Of a stretch of 64,000 nt of DNA, positions 1-8,513 are shown piece after piece; position 1 is the stretch's first letter; each line of letters starts with the position of its first letter. The notes under the pieces are model-generated. The model was not told where the DNA came from and searched no databases. It saw nothing but the letters and a program-made list of their open reading frames with translations. Both the position numbers and the translations under genes were made by a program. The DNA lies in contig PEAM01000018.1 of the NCBI GenBank assembly GCA_002753565.1, positions 1-64,000 on the forward strand. Direction: 5' to 3'. Origin of the DNA: Magnetococcales bacterium. GTDB taxonomy: Bacteria > Pseudomonadota > Magnetococcia > Magnetococcales > JADFYX01.

Positions 1-2
1 GT

Positions 3-176
3 TTAGCTGCTGCCATAGAAAAAATCGACGTCACCCAATGGGTGATGAGACTTTTTTCTATGACAGCAGGTGAATCAAGAGGTTATGCCAAGTATGGGCT
101 AACAACTGCCGTTTCTAGGTTAAAACATACAAGCTGTCCACCGCTTATGCAAATATCAGGTGAAATGAAATTTTAA
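3..176 (+). CDS. Possible 3' end of an unidentified gene cut by the window edge
   Basis: Frame 3 is open from the window edge to a TAA at 174-176, giving 57 residues that end in ISGEMKF. I do not recognise the family. Codon use looks plausible for a protein, but the first third overlaps a long inverted repeat (7-69), so the reading may be fortuitous. It lies on the same strand as the umuD-like gene, about 70 bases upstream of it. Confidence 0.3.
   Translation, partial: LAAAIEKIDVTQWVMRLFSMTAGESRGYAKYGLTTAVSRLKHTSCPPLMQISGEMKF
7..69. repeat. Long inverted repeat (18-base arms)
   Basis: Arms 7-24 and 52-69 pair at 17 of 18 positions (CTGCTGCCATAGAAAAAA against its complement). An inner inverted repeat TCACCCA/TGGGTGA lies at 31-45. 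The outer arms end in A and T runs, so an RNA copy could act as a terminator-like or attenuator hairpin. An alternative is the end of a small mobile element, but no transposase or matching second end is visible. Confidence 0.6.
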
Positions 177-195
177 GTTGAACGACATCAATAAA

Positions 196-211
196 CCTAA
201 TATATTTTAGG
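196..211. promoter_or_regulatory. Candidate operator palindrome upstream of the LexA/UmuD hybrid
   Basis: CCTAA-TATATT-TTAGG forms an imperfect palindrome with perfect 5-base arms, 33 bases before the GTG start of the hybrid repressor/UmuD gene. It is AT-rich and could overlap the promoter. The encoded protein carries a LexA-type winged helix, so autoregulation through this site is a reasonable inference. The site is not the E. coli CTGT-N8-ACAG or alphaproteobacterial GTTC-N7-GTTC SOS box. Confidence 0.35.
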
Positions 212-244
212 CTTGTTTTCTCTCTAGAGTCACAAATAGGTGCC

Positions 245-925
245 GTGGTGCGCAGAGGACCGAAACCAACAGAGGGGTTAACCCCCGCTCAAGAGCGTCT
301 GATCCGCGCGCTATCTTCCCATTTAAACACTCATGGCATACCACCCACCGTCCAGGAGGTAGCCACAAGCCTGGGTGTTACCGGTGCCACGGTTCATGAG
401 CACATTATCAAATTAAAAGCCAAAGGGGTTTTACGCCACGAACCCAAAAAAGCACGATCGCTACAACTGCTGGAGAAAAAAACAGAAGCCTGCCGGGTAA
501 CGGCGGTCCAGCCGATCTCGACAAAAACCACCCAGGCCATCCCGATGTTCTCATCCCATATACCGGCAGGGTTTCCCTCTCCGGCGGATGACTATATCGA
601 GAGTCAACTGGATTTGAACCAACACCTGATCGAACACCCAGCTGCCACTTTTTTTGTTCGGGTGGAGGGGAACTCCATGGTTGATGCGGGGATTCATCAC
701 GGCAATATTCTCATTGTCGACCGCTCTCTGGAGGCCCAAAATGGGGATATTGTTGTGGCTGTCGTTCATGGGGAGTTGACGGTCAAACGGTTACAGAAAA
801 ACAAGGGGGCCGTCTACCTTAAACCAGAAAACCCCGATTATACCCCGTTAAAAATCACCGAAGAGATGGAGCTAACCCTTTGGGGGGTGGTGACCAGTTC
901 GGTACAGGAGTTTAGAAAGCGATGA
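245..925 (+). CDS. LexA-UmuD hybrid: SOS-type autoprotease with N-terminal LexA DNA-binding domain
   Basis: The 226-residue protein joins two normally separate modules. Residues 12-75 match the LexA winged helix-turn-helix (LTPAQERLIRAL, then a TVQEVATSLGVTGATVHEHI recognition region). Residues 98-222 are UmuD-like rather than LexA-like: PAGFPSPADDY with the A108-G109 cleavage bond, DLNQHLIEHPAATFFVRVEG, nucleophile S144 in GNSM and general base K181 in LTVKRL. RecA-stimulated self-cleavage would separate the DNA-binding domain from a UmuD'-like fragment, which could both derepress the operon and activate the polymerase partner (inference). The start is GTG at 245; a second GTG follows directly. 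The stop overlaps umuC by 4 bases (ATGA), so the two are translationally coupled. Many pipelines would call this simply LexA. Confidence 0.85.
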   Translation: MVRRGPKPTEGLTPAQERLIRALSSHLNTHGIPPTVQEVATSLGVTGATVHEHIIKLKAKGVLRHEPKKARSLQLLEKKTEACRVTAVQPISTKTTQAIPMFSSHIPAGFPSPADDYIESQLDLNQHLIEHPAATFFVRVEGNSMVDAGIHHGNILIVDRSLEAQNGDIVVAVVHGELTVKRLQKNKGAVYLKPENPDYTPLKITEEMELTLWGVVTSSVQEFRKR

Positions 926-2202
926 GCGAAAACCGTGTGGCTCTGGTTGATTGCAACAATTTTTATGTCTCCTGCGAACGGCTCTTTCGTCCCTATCTGA
1001 ATAATAGGCCGGTTATTGTTCTCTCCAACAATGACGGCTGTGCCGTAGCCCGATCCAACGAAGCCAAACGCCTCGGCATCCCCATGGGGGCGCCGTACCA
1101 TCAGATCAAACCATTACTCAGCAAACAGGGGGTTACGGTTTTTTCATCCAACTACGCCCTGTATGGTGATATCTCTGCTCGGGTGATGCACACTCTGCGT
1201 GAAAGGGCTTTGAATATGGAGGTCTACTCTATTGATGAGGCCTTCCTGGATTTTACCGGATTTTCCCACCTCTCGCTCACCAACCACTGCCGCTCCATTC
1301 AGCAGGCGGTCATGCAGCACACGGGAATACCGGTATCAATCGGTATTGGTCAGACAAAAACCCTGGCAAAACTGGCCAATGGCATTGCCAAAAAATCCCC
1401 TCGCACCGGCGGCCTCTTAGACCTCTCCAACCCCGACTATTTAAATAAAGCCCTCCACACCACCCAGGTTGGGGATGTATGGGGTGTTGGTAACCGTTGG
1501 TCTGCCAAGCTTAAAAGCCATGGAATCGACACCGCCATGATGCTCCGGGATGCGGAGTTGAAGTGGGTGACGAAAAGGTTCAATGTGGTCATGGCCAGAA
1601 CCGTTATGGAGTTGCGTGGTCTGCCAACCATTCCGTTGGATAGTACCCCTGAGCCCAGCCAATCCATCACTTCATCACGCTCTTTTGGTCGCAAGGTGAC
1701 CAAGCTATCGGATCTTTGTGAAGCCACCGCCAGCCATGTGGCACGGGCGGCTGTCAAACTGCGTAAACAGGAGCTGCTGGCCAACGCCATGATGGTTTTT
1801 ATCGAGACCAGTCGATTTTTGCCCGCAGCCGAGCAGTATCGCAATGCCGGCACCTTTAAATTACCTGAATCGCTCAACGATACGGGCACCCTGACAAAAC
1901 ATGCCTTGATTATTATAAAATCCCTTTATCGCGAAGGGTTTAAATATAGTCGAGCCGGTGTCATCCTCATGGAGCTAACCCCCCTCCGACACCACCAACC
2001 CTCTCTTTTTGGGGACCAGGACAAACGACGCAGAGCTAACCGTTTAATGGAAGCCGTCGACAAACTAAACCAACAGATGGGATCGGGAACCATTCACTTT
2101 GGTGCTGAAGGTCTTGAAAAGAGCTGGCGTATGCGCCAGCAAATGAAATCACCATCCTACACCACCCATTGGCAGGAGATACCACTGGTTCATGCTATCT
2201 GA
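922..2202 (+). CDS. umuC: UmuC, Y-family DNA polymerase V catalytic subunit
   Basis: This 426-residue protein is full length for UmuC (E. coli about 422). The metal-binding motif VDCNNFYVSCER is at the N-terminus, and the catalytic SIDEAFLDF motif is near residue 102-110. Further Y-family signatures are SIGIGQTKTLAKLANGIAK and a helix-hairpin-helix-like VGDVWGVGNRW. The C-terminal little finger and UmuC-specific tail (HFGAEGLEKSWRMRQ) are present. It performs error-prone translesion synthesis, normally as UmuD'2C with RecA. It overlaps the upstream LexA/UmuD hybrid by 4 bases and should be induced with it after DNA damage. Confidence 0.95.
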   Translation: MSENRVALVDCNNFYVSCERLFRPYLNNRPVIVLSNNDGCAVARSNEAKRLGIPMGAPYHQIKPLLSKQGVTVFSSNYALYGDISARVMHTLRERALNMEVYSIDEAFLDFTGFSHLSLTNHCRSIQQAVMQHTGIPVSIGIGQTKTLAKLANGIAKKSPRTGGLLDLSNPDYLNKALHTTQVGDVWGVGNRWSAKLKSHGIDTAMMLRDAELKWVTKRFNVVMARTVMELRGLPTIPLDSTPEPSQSITSSRSFGRKVTKLSDLCEATASHVARAAVKLRKQELLANAMMVFIETSRFLPAAEQYRNAGTFKLPESLNDTGTLTKHALIIIKSLYREGFKYSRAGVILMELTPLRHHQPSLFGDQDKRRRANRLMEAVDKLNQQMGSGTIHFGAEGLEKSWRMRQQMKSPSYTTHWQEIPLVHAI

Positions 2203-2204
2203 AT

Positions 2205-2239
2205 GGGGCTACCAGGGATGGGACCTCCCTGATAGCCCC
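2205..2239. terminator. Stem-loop between convergent genes
   Basis: Arms 2205-2218 and 2226-2239 pair at 13 of 14 positions around a 7-base loop, two bases after the umuC stop. No T run follows on either strand. It probably ends transcription or stabilises 3' ends for umuC and the convergent membrane-protein gene. Confidence 0.6.
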
Positions 2240-2256
2240 CACGGCATTCCCCCTAT

Positions 2257-3198
2257 TTACCCTGATTGGGACCCCTGTTCCGGTTCGATGGTGACAGCTC
2301 TTCTTCTATTACGCTCACTTTCAATCTGCTCTTTTTTGGCCTCCAACGCCAACTTGGCTCGCAAGTTGACCATATTATAGGCCTGTTCAGAGAGAAGCCC
2401 GGCAGCAAAAGCCAGGAAATAGAGGGTCTCCCGATTGATTTCAAACAGATCGGCACTGGAGATCAAGGTGTGGGCGGCAATGTCGACCACAAACATGGCA
2501 ACCGCTAGAAAAATACCGAGTATCGGTCGAAAAATATAGGTGCCGACACTACTTGTCTCTCCGCTGATAAACTCTTTGGTCAAGAAGATCAGCGAGCCAA
2601 AAGCACCCAGAACCATCAATAAGACAAAGGTGTCGATCAGGGTACGGTTTGCCTTTTTCTTGGCAATTTTGGGACTTTCGGTCACCACCCAATTTTCAAC
2701 CTCCTTGGGCAGGCTATGGCCTTCCGCACTCTCTGCGGACCCCGCCTCGGTAAAAATCGACGGTATCATCTCTACAAAAGAGAAATAGTAGCCGCTGCTT
2801 TTCGTGCCTGGCACATGTTTTTCTGCCAACGCCGTGAGAATGTGATCAATTTTTTTAAATAGCCGTTCCCATTCAGCTTTTTTTCTATCATCATCCACTT
2901 TTGGAAGACGTGTTGCCCAATGAGGTTCGTTCATAAACAGCTCTAGAACACTCTCGATGGGGGGAGGTGAGCTACTGTAGTTTTTGGCAAGATATTTTTC
3001 CAACTCACCCCTGGGGTTGATCTCATCTTGCTGCGAGGTTATATCTGACCAAAAATTGAATCGCTTTTTGGATTCAAACATCGGGATAATCTCTTCCGAT
3101 GCGGTGTTGGAGACAGAGTAGAGCGCCGAAACGGCCAAAAGAAAAATCCAGACCAACAAGATGGACCCTTTCAGCATCATATTCAAAAATTTAAACAT
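2257..3198 (-). CDS. Unidentified inner-membrane protein with C-terminal coiled tail
   Basis: The 313-residue protein is not one I recognise. It has an N-terminal hydrophobic segment (residues about 9-30), a roughly 150-residue charged and probably periplasmic region, and two further membrane segments (about 188-210 and 225-245). A moderately hydrophobic helix (YFLAFAAGLLSEQ) precedes a charged helix of Glu/Arg/Lys that runs to the C-terminus. The last region looks like a cytoplasmic coiled coil. It is monocistronic, convergent with umuC, and preceded by an AT-rich leader. No catalytic motif is evident. Confidence 0.7.
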   Translation of the reverse strand: MFKFLNMMLKGSILLVWIFLLAVSALYSVSNTASEEIIPMFESKKRFNFWSDITSQQDEINPRGELEKYLAKNYSSSPPPIESVLELFMNEPHWATRLPKVDDDRKKAEWERLFKKIDHILTALAEKHVPGTKSSGYYFSFVEMIPSIFTEAGSAESAEGHSLPKEVENWVVTESPKIAKKKANRTLIDTFVLLMVLGAFGSLIFLTKEFISGETSSVGTYIFRPILGIFLAVAMFVVDIAAHTLISSADLFEINRETLYFLAFAAGLLSEQAYNMVNLRAKLALEAKKEQIESERNRRRAVTIEPEQGSQSG

Positions 3199-3319
3199 TT
3201 ATCGCCTCTCAGCCAATTAAAAGCAAAAAAACAATAATTAAGATGAATCAATTTTATTATAGGCGTTTAAAGCAAAAAATAAAACTTTTTTATAATAATT
3301 AACCAGATTAAATAACCAA

Positions 3320-3353
3320 GGCACTACCCGTGGTGGCCCGCCCGGGTAATGCC
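3320..3353. terminator. Stem-loop after the HIT-like gene
   Basis: Arms GGCACTACCCG (3320-3330) and CGGGTAATGCC (3343-3353) pair at 10 of 11 positions. On the minus strand the hairpin lies about 70 bases beyond the stop of the HIT-like gene and is followed by TTGGTTATTT, a weak T-rich tract. It could serve as its terminator. The opposite-strand gene further left starts at 3198, so the hairpin sits in that gene's upstream region. Confidence 0.4.
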
Positions 3354-3421
3354 ATCCCAGGCGAAACCTGTATTTTTAAGGAAGATAAAGAAGAGGAAAA
3401 AGCAAGAGAGGCGAAGCGTTA

Positions 3422-4504
3422 TTAAGGATTGGGAAAAGAGGCGGCTGTCACACTACCGACAGAAGAGAGAATATGCTCAACGGCATGATAGTCCAACAGG
3501 CCGGAATCCAGCTGTTGTTTGATTTCGTTATCGGTAAAAACCAACTCCCCCAACACTTCCAGTCCACCGATATTGACAGAAGAGGCCTGTTCGCTGTTTA
3601 AACTCTGTCGGGTTCTGGGCACAAAATAGAGATAAAAGTGGCCCGGATTGGCCTCGTCCTGGGTGGCAATCAGGTTGGCTGAAAGGTGGTGGGCCTGCGC
3701 TTCGTTACGCTGAACCCACTCATGAATCCAATCCTGGGATGCCTGCCTGACACCATCCATGGTTCCCCGCCAAATCCGGGCCTGGAGGGGGTAATCCTCA
3801 ACCCAACAGGGAAAAGCGGCATGGCGACGGGCCCGCTGCTCCAAGGGAAACAGATCATACCCTTGGGGGCGGGCAAAGGTTTGAAAATGGAGATGGTGGG
3901 GAATGGTTGCTCCAGCATCCACACCATTGTAGAAAACAACAAAATCTGGTAACTGAGAGGCAAGGGTCAGAACATGGTGCAATACGGTATCCAATGATTT
4001 TTCGGGCCCATCGGCAGCCGACAGATCGCACCTCTGAGGTACATGATTTCGCGCAGCAATAACAAGATGCAGCGGCATAAGAGGAAATGGGTTGGTCAGG
4101 GCAACATAGTGGGACTCTCCCAGTTTTAAATCCATCCCCAACTGGCGCCCCTCATGTTGCCAGAAAATATTATCTCGACACAAAAAGCAGCCCTGATGTA
4201 CTCTGGCCTCCTCTACCGGCGGCTCCCGTCGACCAAAGCCACCAAACCGTAAAGCCCGCTGTGGATTGTATTGACTGGAGTAGAACTGGCTGGGATCAAG
4301 AGGGCTGACCAGTCGGTAACGGATAACCTCATCCAGATTATCTTGAATAAAACCAGCCTTGGTCTGGTGGGCAGCCAAAGCCAAAAAAGCAGCATCCAAT
4401 CCATGACCTAGATGGGTCTGGGCCAACGCCCGATTTAATTCAGACCAGGCGTGGTCAATTTCCAGCCATCGGGAAGACCAGTTTGTTAGTTTTTGGGCAC
4501 TCAT
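3422..4504 (-). CDS. HIT/GalT-superfamily nucleotidyltransferase or phosphorylase (DUF4922-like)
   Basis: The 360-residue protein carries a histidine-triad-type HxHxQ motif (PHHLHFQTF, around residue 210). Upstream is a GalT/Ap4A-phosphorylase-like region (HLVIAARNHVPQ), and CFLC may contribute to a metal site. Family members transfer nucleotidyl groups to or from phosphates or sugar phosphates; Ap4A phosphorylase and GDP-glucose phosphorylase are relatives. The gene diverges from a kinase plus sucrose-phosphate-synthase-like operon, which suggests a role in nucleotide-sugar turnover (inference). ATG at 4504 is preferred because GGGGAG lies 12 bases upstream. An in-frame GTG at 4531 would add nine residues and has no ribosome site. 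Confidence 0.7.
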   Translation of the reverse strand: MSAQKLTNWSSRWLEIDHAWSELNRALAQTHLGHGLDAAFLALAAHQTKAGFIQDNLDEVIRYRLVSPLDPSQFYSSQYNPQRALRFGGFGRREPPVEEARVHQGCFLCRDNIFWQHEGRQLGMDLKLGESHYVALTNPFPLMPLHLVIAARNHVPQRCDLSAADGPEKSLDTVLHHVLTLASQLPDFVVFYNGVDAGATIPHHLHFQTFARPQGYDLFPLEQRARRHAAFPCWVEDYPLQARIWRGTMDGVRQASQDWIHEWVQRNEAQAHHLSANLIATQDEANPGHFYLYFVPRTRQSLNSEQASSVNIGGLEVLGELVFTDNEIKQQLDSGLLDYHAVEHILSSVGSVTAASFPNP

Positions 4505-4750
4505 TTTATCGATTTTCTCCCCGTTATTCACAAGCCGGGTTTACCATTGGTACACTATTGAGCCAGAATAGGGTAGCAGGGCCTCCTAACCCCTTCTGAT
4601 TTTGTATGCAGTTTAGTATGCAGAAATAGAGCCAAAAAAGGGATTGGGCCGTCTCTATCATCAATCGGCATACCAATTGATTCGTTATTAAACCTTCTTA
4701 AACAGAAGCCTGATTACCTGGAATACTCAAGAAGCACAAGGGAGAGAATC

Positions 4751-5407
4751 ATGCGTGGGGATAAAATTATCGTAGAGTTGCACCACCGCCAAGCAGGAAA
4801 AGGGGTTGTGGATCGTATTCTGCAATCAAACCTGACCCCCCCCTTCGGGATAACCGTTGGCGGAGAGTCCGGGTCGGGAAAATCGGAAATTGCCCAGGCT
4901 ATCGCCGATGAGCTTGGCAATCACGCTATCCAAAGCATCATATTGGGACAAGATGACTATTTCATCTACCCACCCCGTACCAACGACACCACTCGACGAG
5001 CAGACATCTCCTGGGTCGGCACCCAAGAGGTAAATCTGACACTGCTTGATGATCATATGGGCCAGATTCTGGCTGGCTGCTCATCTTTGGAAAAACCGCT
5101 GGTTATCTACGACGAAGACCGTATCGAATCCGAATCCATCCCCACATCCGGGGTTAATGTCGTCATCGCCGAAGGGACCTACGTCAGCCAACTGACCAAA
5201 GCCTCGGTCAAAGTATTTATCGATCGTAGTTTTGAGGAGACCCGAGCCCATCGAGAAAAGCGGATGCGCCATGCCTCCGAGTTGGACCCGTTTATTGACA
5301 AGGTACTGAAGATTGAGCATGAAATCATCTCAGCCCACAAGAAAAAAGCCCATGTGGTGATCGACACCAACTACCAAGCTGTTGATGGGCCGCTCCCGCT
5401 CTCCTGA
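4751..5407 (+). CDS. Uridine kinase/phosphoribulokinase-like P-loop kinase
   Basis: This 218-residue protein has a Walker A motif GGESGSGKSE at about residues 37-46. The following pattern resembles uridine kinase: LGQDDYFIYPP as a substrate-binding loop, VIAEGTYV as a Walker B/acidic region, and a lid with DRSFEETRAHREKRMRH. It should phosphorylate a nucleoside or small sugar-like substrate, but residues that set substrate identity cannot be read from the sequence. The start follows AAGGGAGAGA. It lies 26 bases before the glycosyltransferase gene, so the two probably form an operon in sugar metabolism. Confidence 0.75.
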   Translation: MRGDKIIVELHHRQAGKGVVDRILQSNLTPPFGITVGGESGSGKSEIAQAIADELGNHAIQSIILGQDDYFIYPPRTNDTTRRADISWVGTQEVNLTLLDDHMGQILAGCSSLEKPLVIYDEDRIESESIPTSGVNVVIAEGTYVSQLTKASVKVFIDRSFEETRAHREKRMRHASELDPFIDKVLKIEHEIISAHKKKAHVVIDTNYQAVDGPLPLS

Positions 5408-5433
5408 TTCACGTCACTCTTTTGGAGTATTTA

Positions 5434-6867
5434 ATGCGCATCCTGTTTATCAACCCCCAGGGCAATTTTGACCCGGCCGATAGCCACCTGACCGAACATC
5501 CCGATTTTGGGGGACAGCTGGTCTATGTCAAAGAGACGGCACTGGCCATGGCCCGAATGGGCATTCAGGCCGACATCATCACCCGACGCATCCAAGACCC
5601 GGATTGGCCAGAATTTTCAGAGAGCCAAGATCGATATGAGGGGTATCCCGACAACCCTCGTATCATCCGAATTGACTGTGGAGGCCAGGCGTTTCTTAAC
5701 AAAGAGCAACTTTGGGAGCATATTCCCGAATTTGTCGATGGGATCATCCAGTTTTATGGGGAAGAGCTGCCCCACTTTGCCACAGCCCACTACGGAGACG
5801 GAGGCTATGCTGCCGCACTGCTGAAAAAAAAGGTGGGCATCCCCTACACCCTGACTGGACATTCGTTGGGAGCGCAAAAGCTGGATAAATTAAAAATGTC
5901 CTTGGAAAATTATGATCAGATGGAGGAAAAATATCGTTTCTCCGTTCGTATTCAAGGGGAACGACTGGCCATGGAGGGGGCCTCCACCATTATCACCTCC
6001 ACCTCTCAAGAGCGCTTTGAGCAGTATGGTCACCCCCTCTATGAAGGGAGTATGGACCCACAAAACAGTGAAAAGTTTTCGGTTATTCCTCCTGGTGTCA
6101 ACACAGAACTCTTTACCACCCAAAGCGGCGAGGCCGACCCGGAGGCAGCAAGGTTGATCCAAGCAGCCCTGGGCGACACCTCTCTGCCCACCCTTTTGGT
6201 CTCCAGTCGATTGGATGAGAAGAAAAACCACCTGGAGGCGGTTCGAGCCTATGTTGACACCCCTGCCCTACAAAAAAAAGCCAACCTTCTTTTGGCAGTT
6301 CGTGGTGCGCCCGACCCCTATACCGACATCTCCATGCTCTCAACTGAAGAGCAGCGTATTCTCCAGCCCATTTTGCAGATGATCCGAGAGAACAGGCTGG
6401 AAAAGCTGGTCCGATTTATTGATATTCGTTCCCAAACCCTGCTGGCTGCGGTCTATCGCCAGCTGGCCAAACGAAGCTCCATTTTTATTCTAACCGCCTT
6501 TTATGAACCCTTTGGGTTGGCCCCCATCGAGGCAGCCGCCTGTGGCTTGGCGGTGGTGGCGACTCAAAACGGAGGGCCAAGCGAGATTTTTGCTCGTGGG
6601 GAAGGGGTTCTTTGCGACCCCTACGATGCCAAGGATATTGCCAAAGCCTACGAAAAAGCGTTAGAAAACGCCCCTCATCTCAGTCAGGCAGGGCGTCGTC
6701 TGGTTCTGGAAAAATATACCTGGGATCGAACAGCAGAAAACTACCTGAAGGCCATCCGCCGCCCCTCGGTAACAACCGGGAAGACATCCCAAGGGGAAGA
6801 GACGCTCTCGTTGGAGGGAGAGGCTCGGTTGAAGAGATATTTGAGCCAAGCCGATAAAGAGGGTTAG
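5434..6867 (+). CDS. GT4 glycosyltransferase, sucrose-phosphate synthase-like
   Basis: The 477-residue protein has the two-Rossmann GT-B layout of family 4. The N-terminal FGGQLVYVKETALAMARMG matches the acceptor-side loop of sucrose-phosphate and mannosylfructose-phosphate synthases. TLTGHSLGAQK and IPPGVNTELF follow the same pattern. The C-terminal domain has SRLDEKKNH and the donor-binding EPFGLAPIEAAACG motif. The likely reaction is glycosyl transfer from a nucleotide sugar to a sugar phosphate, giving a sucrose-type compatible solute. No sucrose-phosphate phosphatase domain is fused, and none is seen nearby. ATG at 5434 is chosen because TTGGAG lies 8 bases upstream; the frame could extend to a TTG at 5422. 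It is convergent with glgC. Confidence 0.8.
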   Translation: MRILFINPQGNFDPADSHLTEHPDFGGQLVYVKETALAMARMGIQADIITRRIQDPDWPEFSESQDRYEGYPDNPRIIRIDCGGQAFLNKEQLWEHIPEFVDGIIQFYGEELPHFATAHYGDGGYAAALLKKKVGIPYTLTGHSLGAQKLDKLKMSLENYDQMEEKYRFSVRIQGERLAMEGASTIITSTSQERFEQYGHPLYEGSMDPQNSEKFSVIPPGVNTELFTTQSGEADPEAARLIQAALGDTSLPTLLVSSRLDEKKNHLEAVRAYVDTPALQKKANLLLAVRGAPDPYTDISMLSTEEQRILQPILQMIRENRLEKLVRFIDIRSQTLLAAVYRQLAKRSSIFILTAFYEPFGLAPIEAAACGLAVVATQNGGPSEIFARGEGVLCDPYDAKDIAKAYEKALENAPHLSQAGRRLVLEKYTWDRTAENYLKAIRRPSVTTGKTSQGEETLSLEGEARLKRYLSQADKEG

Positions 6868-6893
6868 CAAGCCCAATTGGCACAAAACAGTGG

Positions 6894-6923
6894 CGGATGG
6901 GTGTGGAAAGGCATGGATGCCTT
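6894..6923. repeat. Dispersed palindromic element, copy 1
   Basis: This 30-base stretch matches 37007-37036 in reverse complement at 28 of 30 positions. Its core AAGGCAT-GG-ATGCCTT can form a hairpin. It sits between the convergent ends of the glycosyltransferase gene and glgC, so it may work as a bidirectional terminator or be a REP-like element. Confidence 0.7.
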
Positions 6924-6944
6924 CAAGACCAATACCAACACACC

Positions 6945-8219
6945 CTAATAGCTGGGATAGGACTCTTTTTGTCCCAACATTTCACGGGTAATGAGCACAA
7001 CCCCCGCTTTGGTTCGTTCAAAGCGGGCTTCGTCATCATGGGGATCCTCGCCAACAACCGTCCCATCGGGCACACTGCACCCTTTATCGAGAATAACCCG
7101 GCTTAGACGGACATTTTTCCCTATATTGCAATGGGGAAGCGCCACCACCTGATCCAGGCGACTACCCGGTCCCACTTCGACGGCTGAGGAGAGAATGCTG
7201 TTTTCAACCTGGGCACCCAACACTACACACCCCCCGCTCACCATGGAGTTCAACGCCACACCGGGAAGACCTTCCAGACTGGAAAAGCGGGCTGGAGGGA
7301 GCTGTTCGGGATGGCTATAGATGGGCCAATCTCGATCGAAAAGATCAAAGGGGGGCTTGGACGCCAGCAGCTCCATATGGGTATTGAAAAAAGAGTCCAA
7401 TTCACCCACATCCTGCCAGTAGGGTACTTTGTCCCCCCCTGCCGGATTTTGAAAAGGGAAGGCAAAAGCCCGGTGGCCCTCGGCTACGGCATGGGGAATA
7501 AGATCTTTGCCAAAATCGTGGCTGGACTCCTTTAAGCGGGCATCCCGCTCAATCTCTTTAATCAGGTAGTCCATGGAGAACACATAGACCCCCATACTAG
7601 CCAGGGCATGGTCCGGTTTGCCGGGTATGGGGGGTGGGCTGTCCGGTTTTTCGGTAAAGTTGATGATTCTCTGCTGCTCATCCACCTTCATCACCCCAAA
7701 CCCCTTGGCCTCTTCTCGGGGGACAACGGTACAGGCGACGGTAAAATCGGCCTGGCTTTTCACATGAAACGCCAACATTTCGCCATAGTCCATTTTATAG
7801 ACATGGTCACCGGACAGAATGAGGGCATATTGGGTGTAGTGGCTTTTTAAAATATCCAAGCTTTGATAAACCGCATCGGCGGTGCCAGCAAACCACTCTT
7901 CACTATCGTTCCACTGTTGGGCCGGAATCACCTCAACAAAGCCTCCCAACTCCCCACGCAAAAACCCCCACCCTTGATGAATATGGCGAATCAGGGAGTG
8001 TGCCTTGTATTGGGTAAGAACACAGACCTTTCGTACCTGGGAGTTCATACAGTTGGAGAGGGCAAAATCGATAATTCGAAACTTTCCGCCAAAGGGTACC
8101 GCCGGTTTGGCTCGCCAGTCCGTCAACCCTTTCAGTCGGGAACCTTTACCCCCGGCCAAAATGATACTCAAGGTTTCGGAGGTGATACGGCTGATGAAAC
8201 GGCTTCCCTGGGGAGTCAT
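6945..8219 (-). CDS. glgC: Glucose-1-phosphate adenylyltransferase (ADP-glucose pyrophosphorylase)
   Basis: The 424-residue protein is standard GlgC length. Residues about 17-40 hold the nucleotide-binding [26 protein letters not shown]. Next come [14 protein letters not shown], the catalytic [15 protein letters not shown] and the sugar-phosphate-binding [10 protein letters not shown]. The C-terminal left-handed helix is indicated by [19 protein letters not shown]. It makes ADP-glucose from ATP and glucose-1-phosphate for glycogen synthesis. The neighbouring sucrose-phosphate-synthase-like enzyme may draw on the same hexose phosphate pool. No other glg gene is adjacent. It is followed on its strand by the dispersed palindrome at 6894-6923. 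Confidence 0.95.
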   Translation of the reverse strand: MTPQGSRFISRITSETLSIILAGGKGSRLKGLTDWRAKPAVPFGGKFRIIDFALSNCMNSQVRKVCVLTQYKAHSLIRHIHQGWGFLRGELGGFVEVIPAQQWNDSEEWFAGTADAVYQSLDILKSHYTQYALILSGDHVYKMDYGEMLAFHVKSQADFTVACTVVPREEAKGFGVMKVDEQQRIINFTEKPDSPPPIPGKPDHALASMGVYVFSMDYLIKEIERDARLKESSHDFGKDLIPHAVAEGHRAFAFPFQNPAGGDKVPYWQDVGELDSFFNTHMELLASKPPFDLFDRDWPIYSHPEQLPPARFSSLEGLPGVALNSMVSGGCVVLGAQVENSILSSAVEVGPGSRLDQVVALPHCNIGKNVRLSRVILDKGCSVPDGTVVGEDPHDDEARFERTKAGVVLITREMLGQKESYPSY

Positions 8220-8513
8220 GAATAGTTCGCTCTCTGATTCAGGTTGAGGTAGTCTAGGGAGATGGGGTAAAAAAGTCTGTAAAACAGCAGGTTGATCGCT
8301 AATATGGCTACAAAAACAACCCCAACTTCAACATCAATAGCCTACTACAAATCGACAAGATTTTCCAGTAGCTATTCAACCAAATAGACATAAGGGTAAC
8401 GACAAGCAGACAAATTGGGGTGAAGAGAACACACCCTTTAGCCGATAAGCCCATACAAGGGTCAAACATTGTCATGCAACCCGACACGTCAAGCCAAGGA
8501 AAAGAGTGAAAGG

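Noticed and set aside
7-69. Inverted repeat as an integron attC or transposon end
   Set aside because: No integrase, core sites, target duplication or second end is visible in the window.
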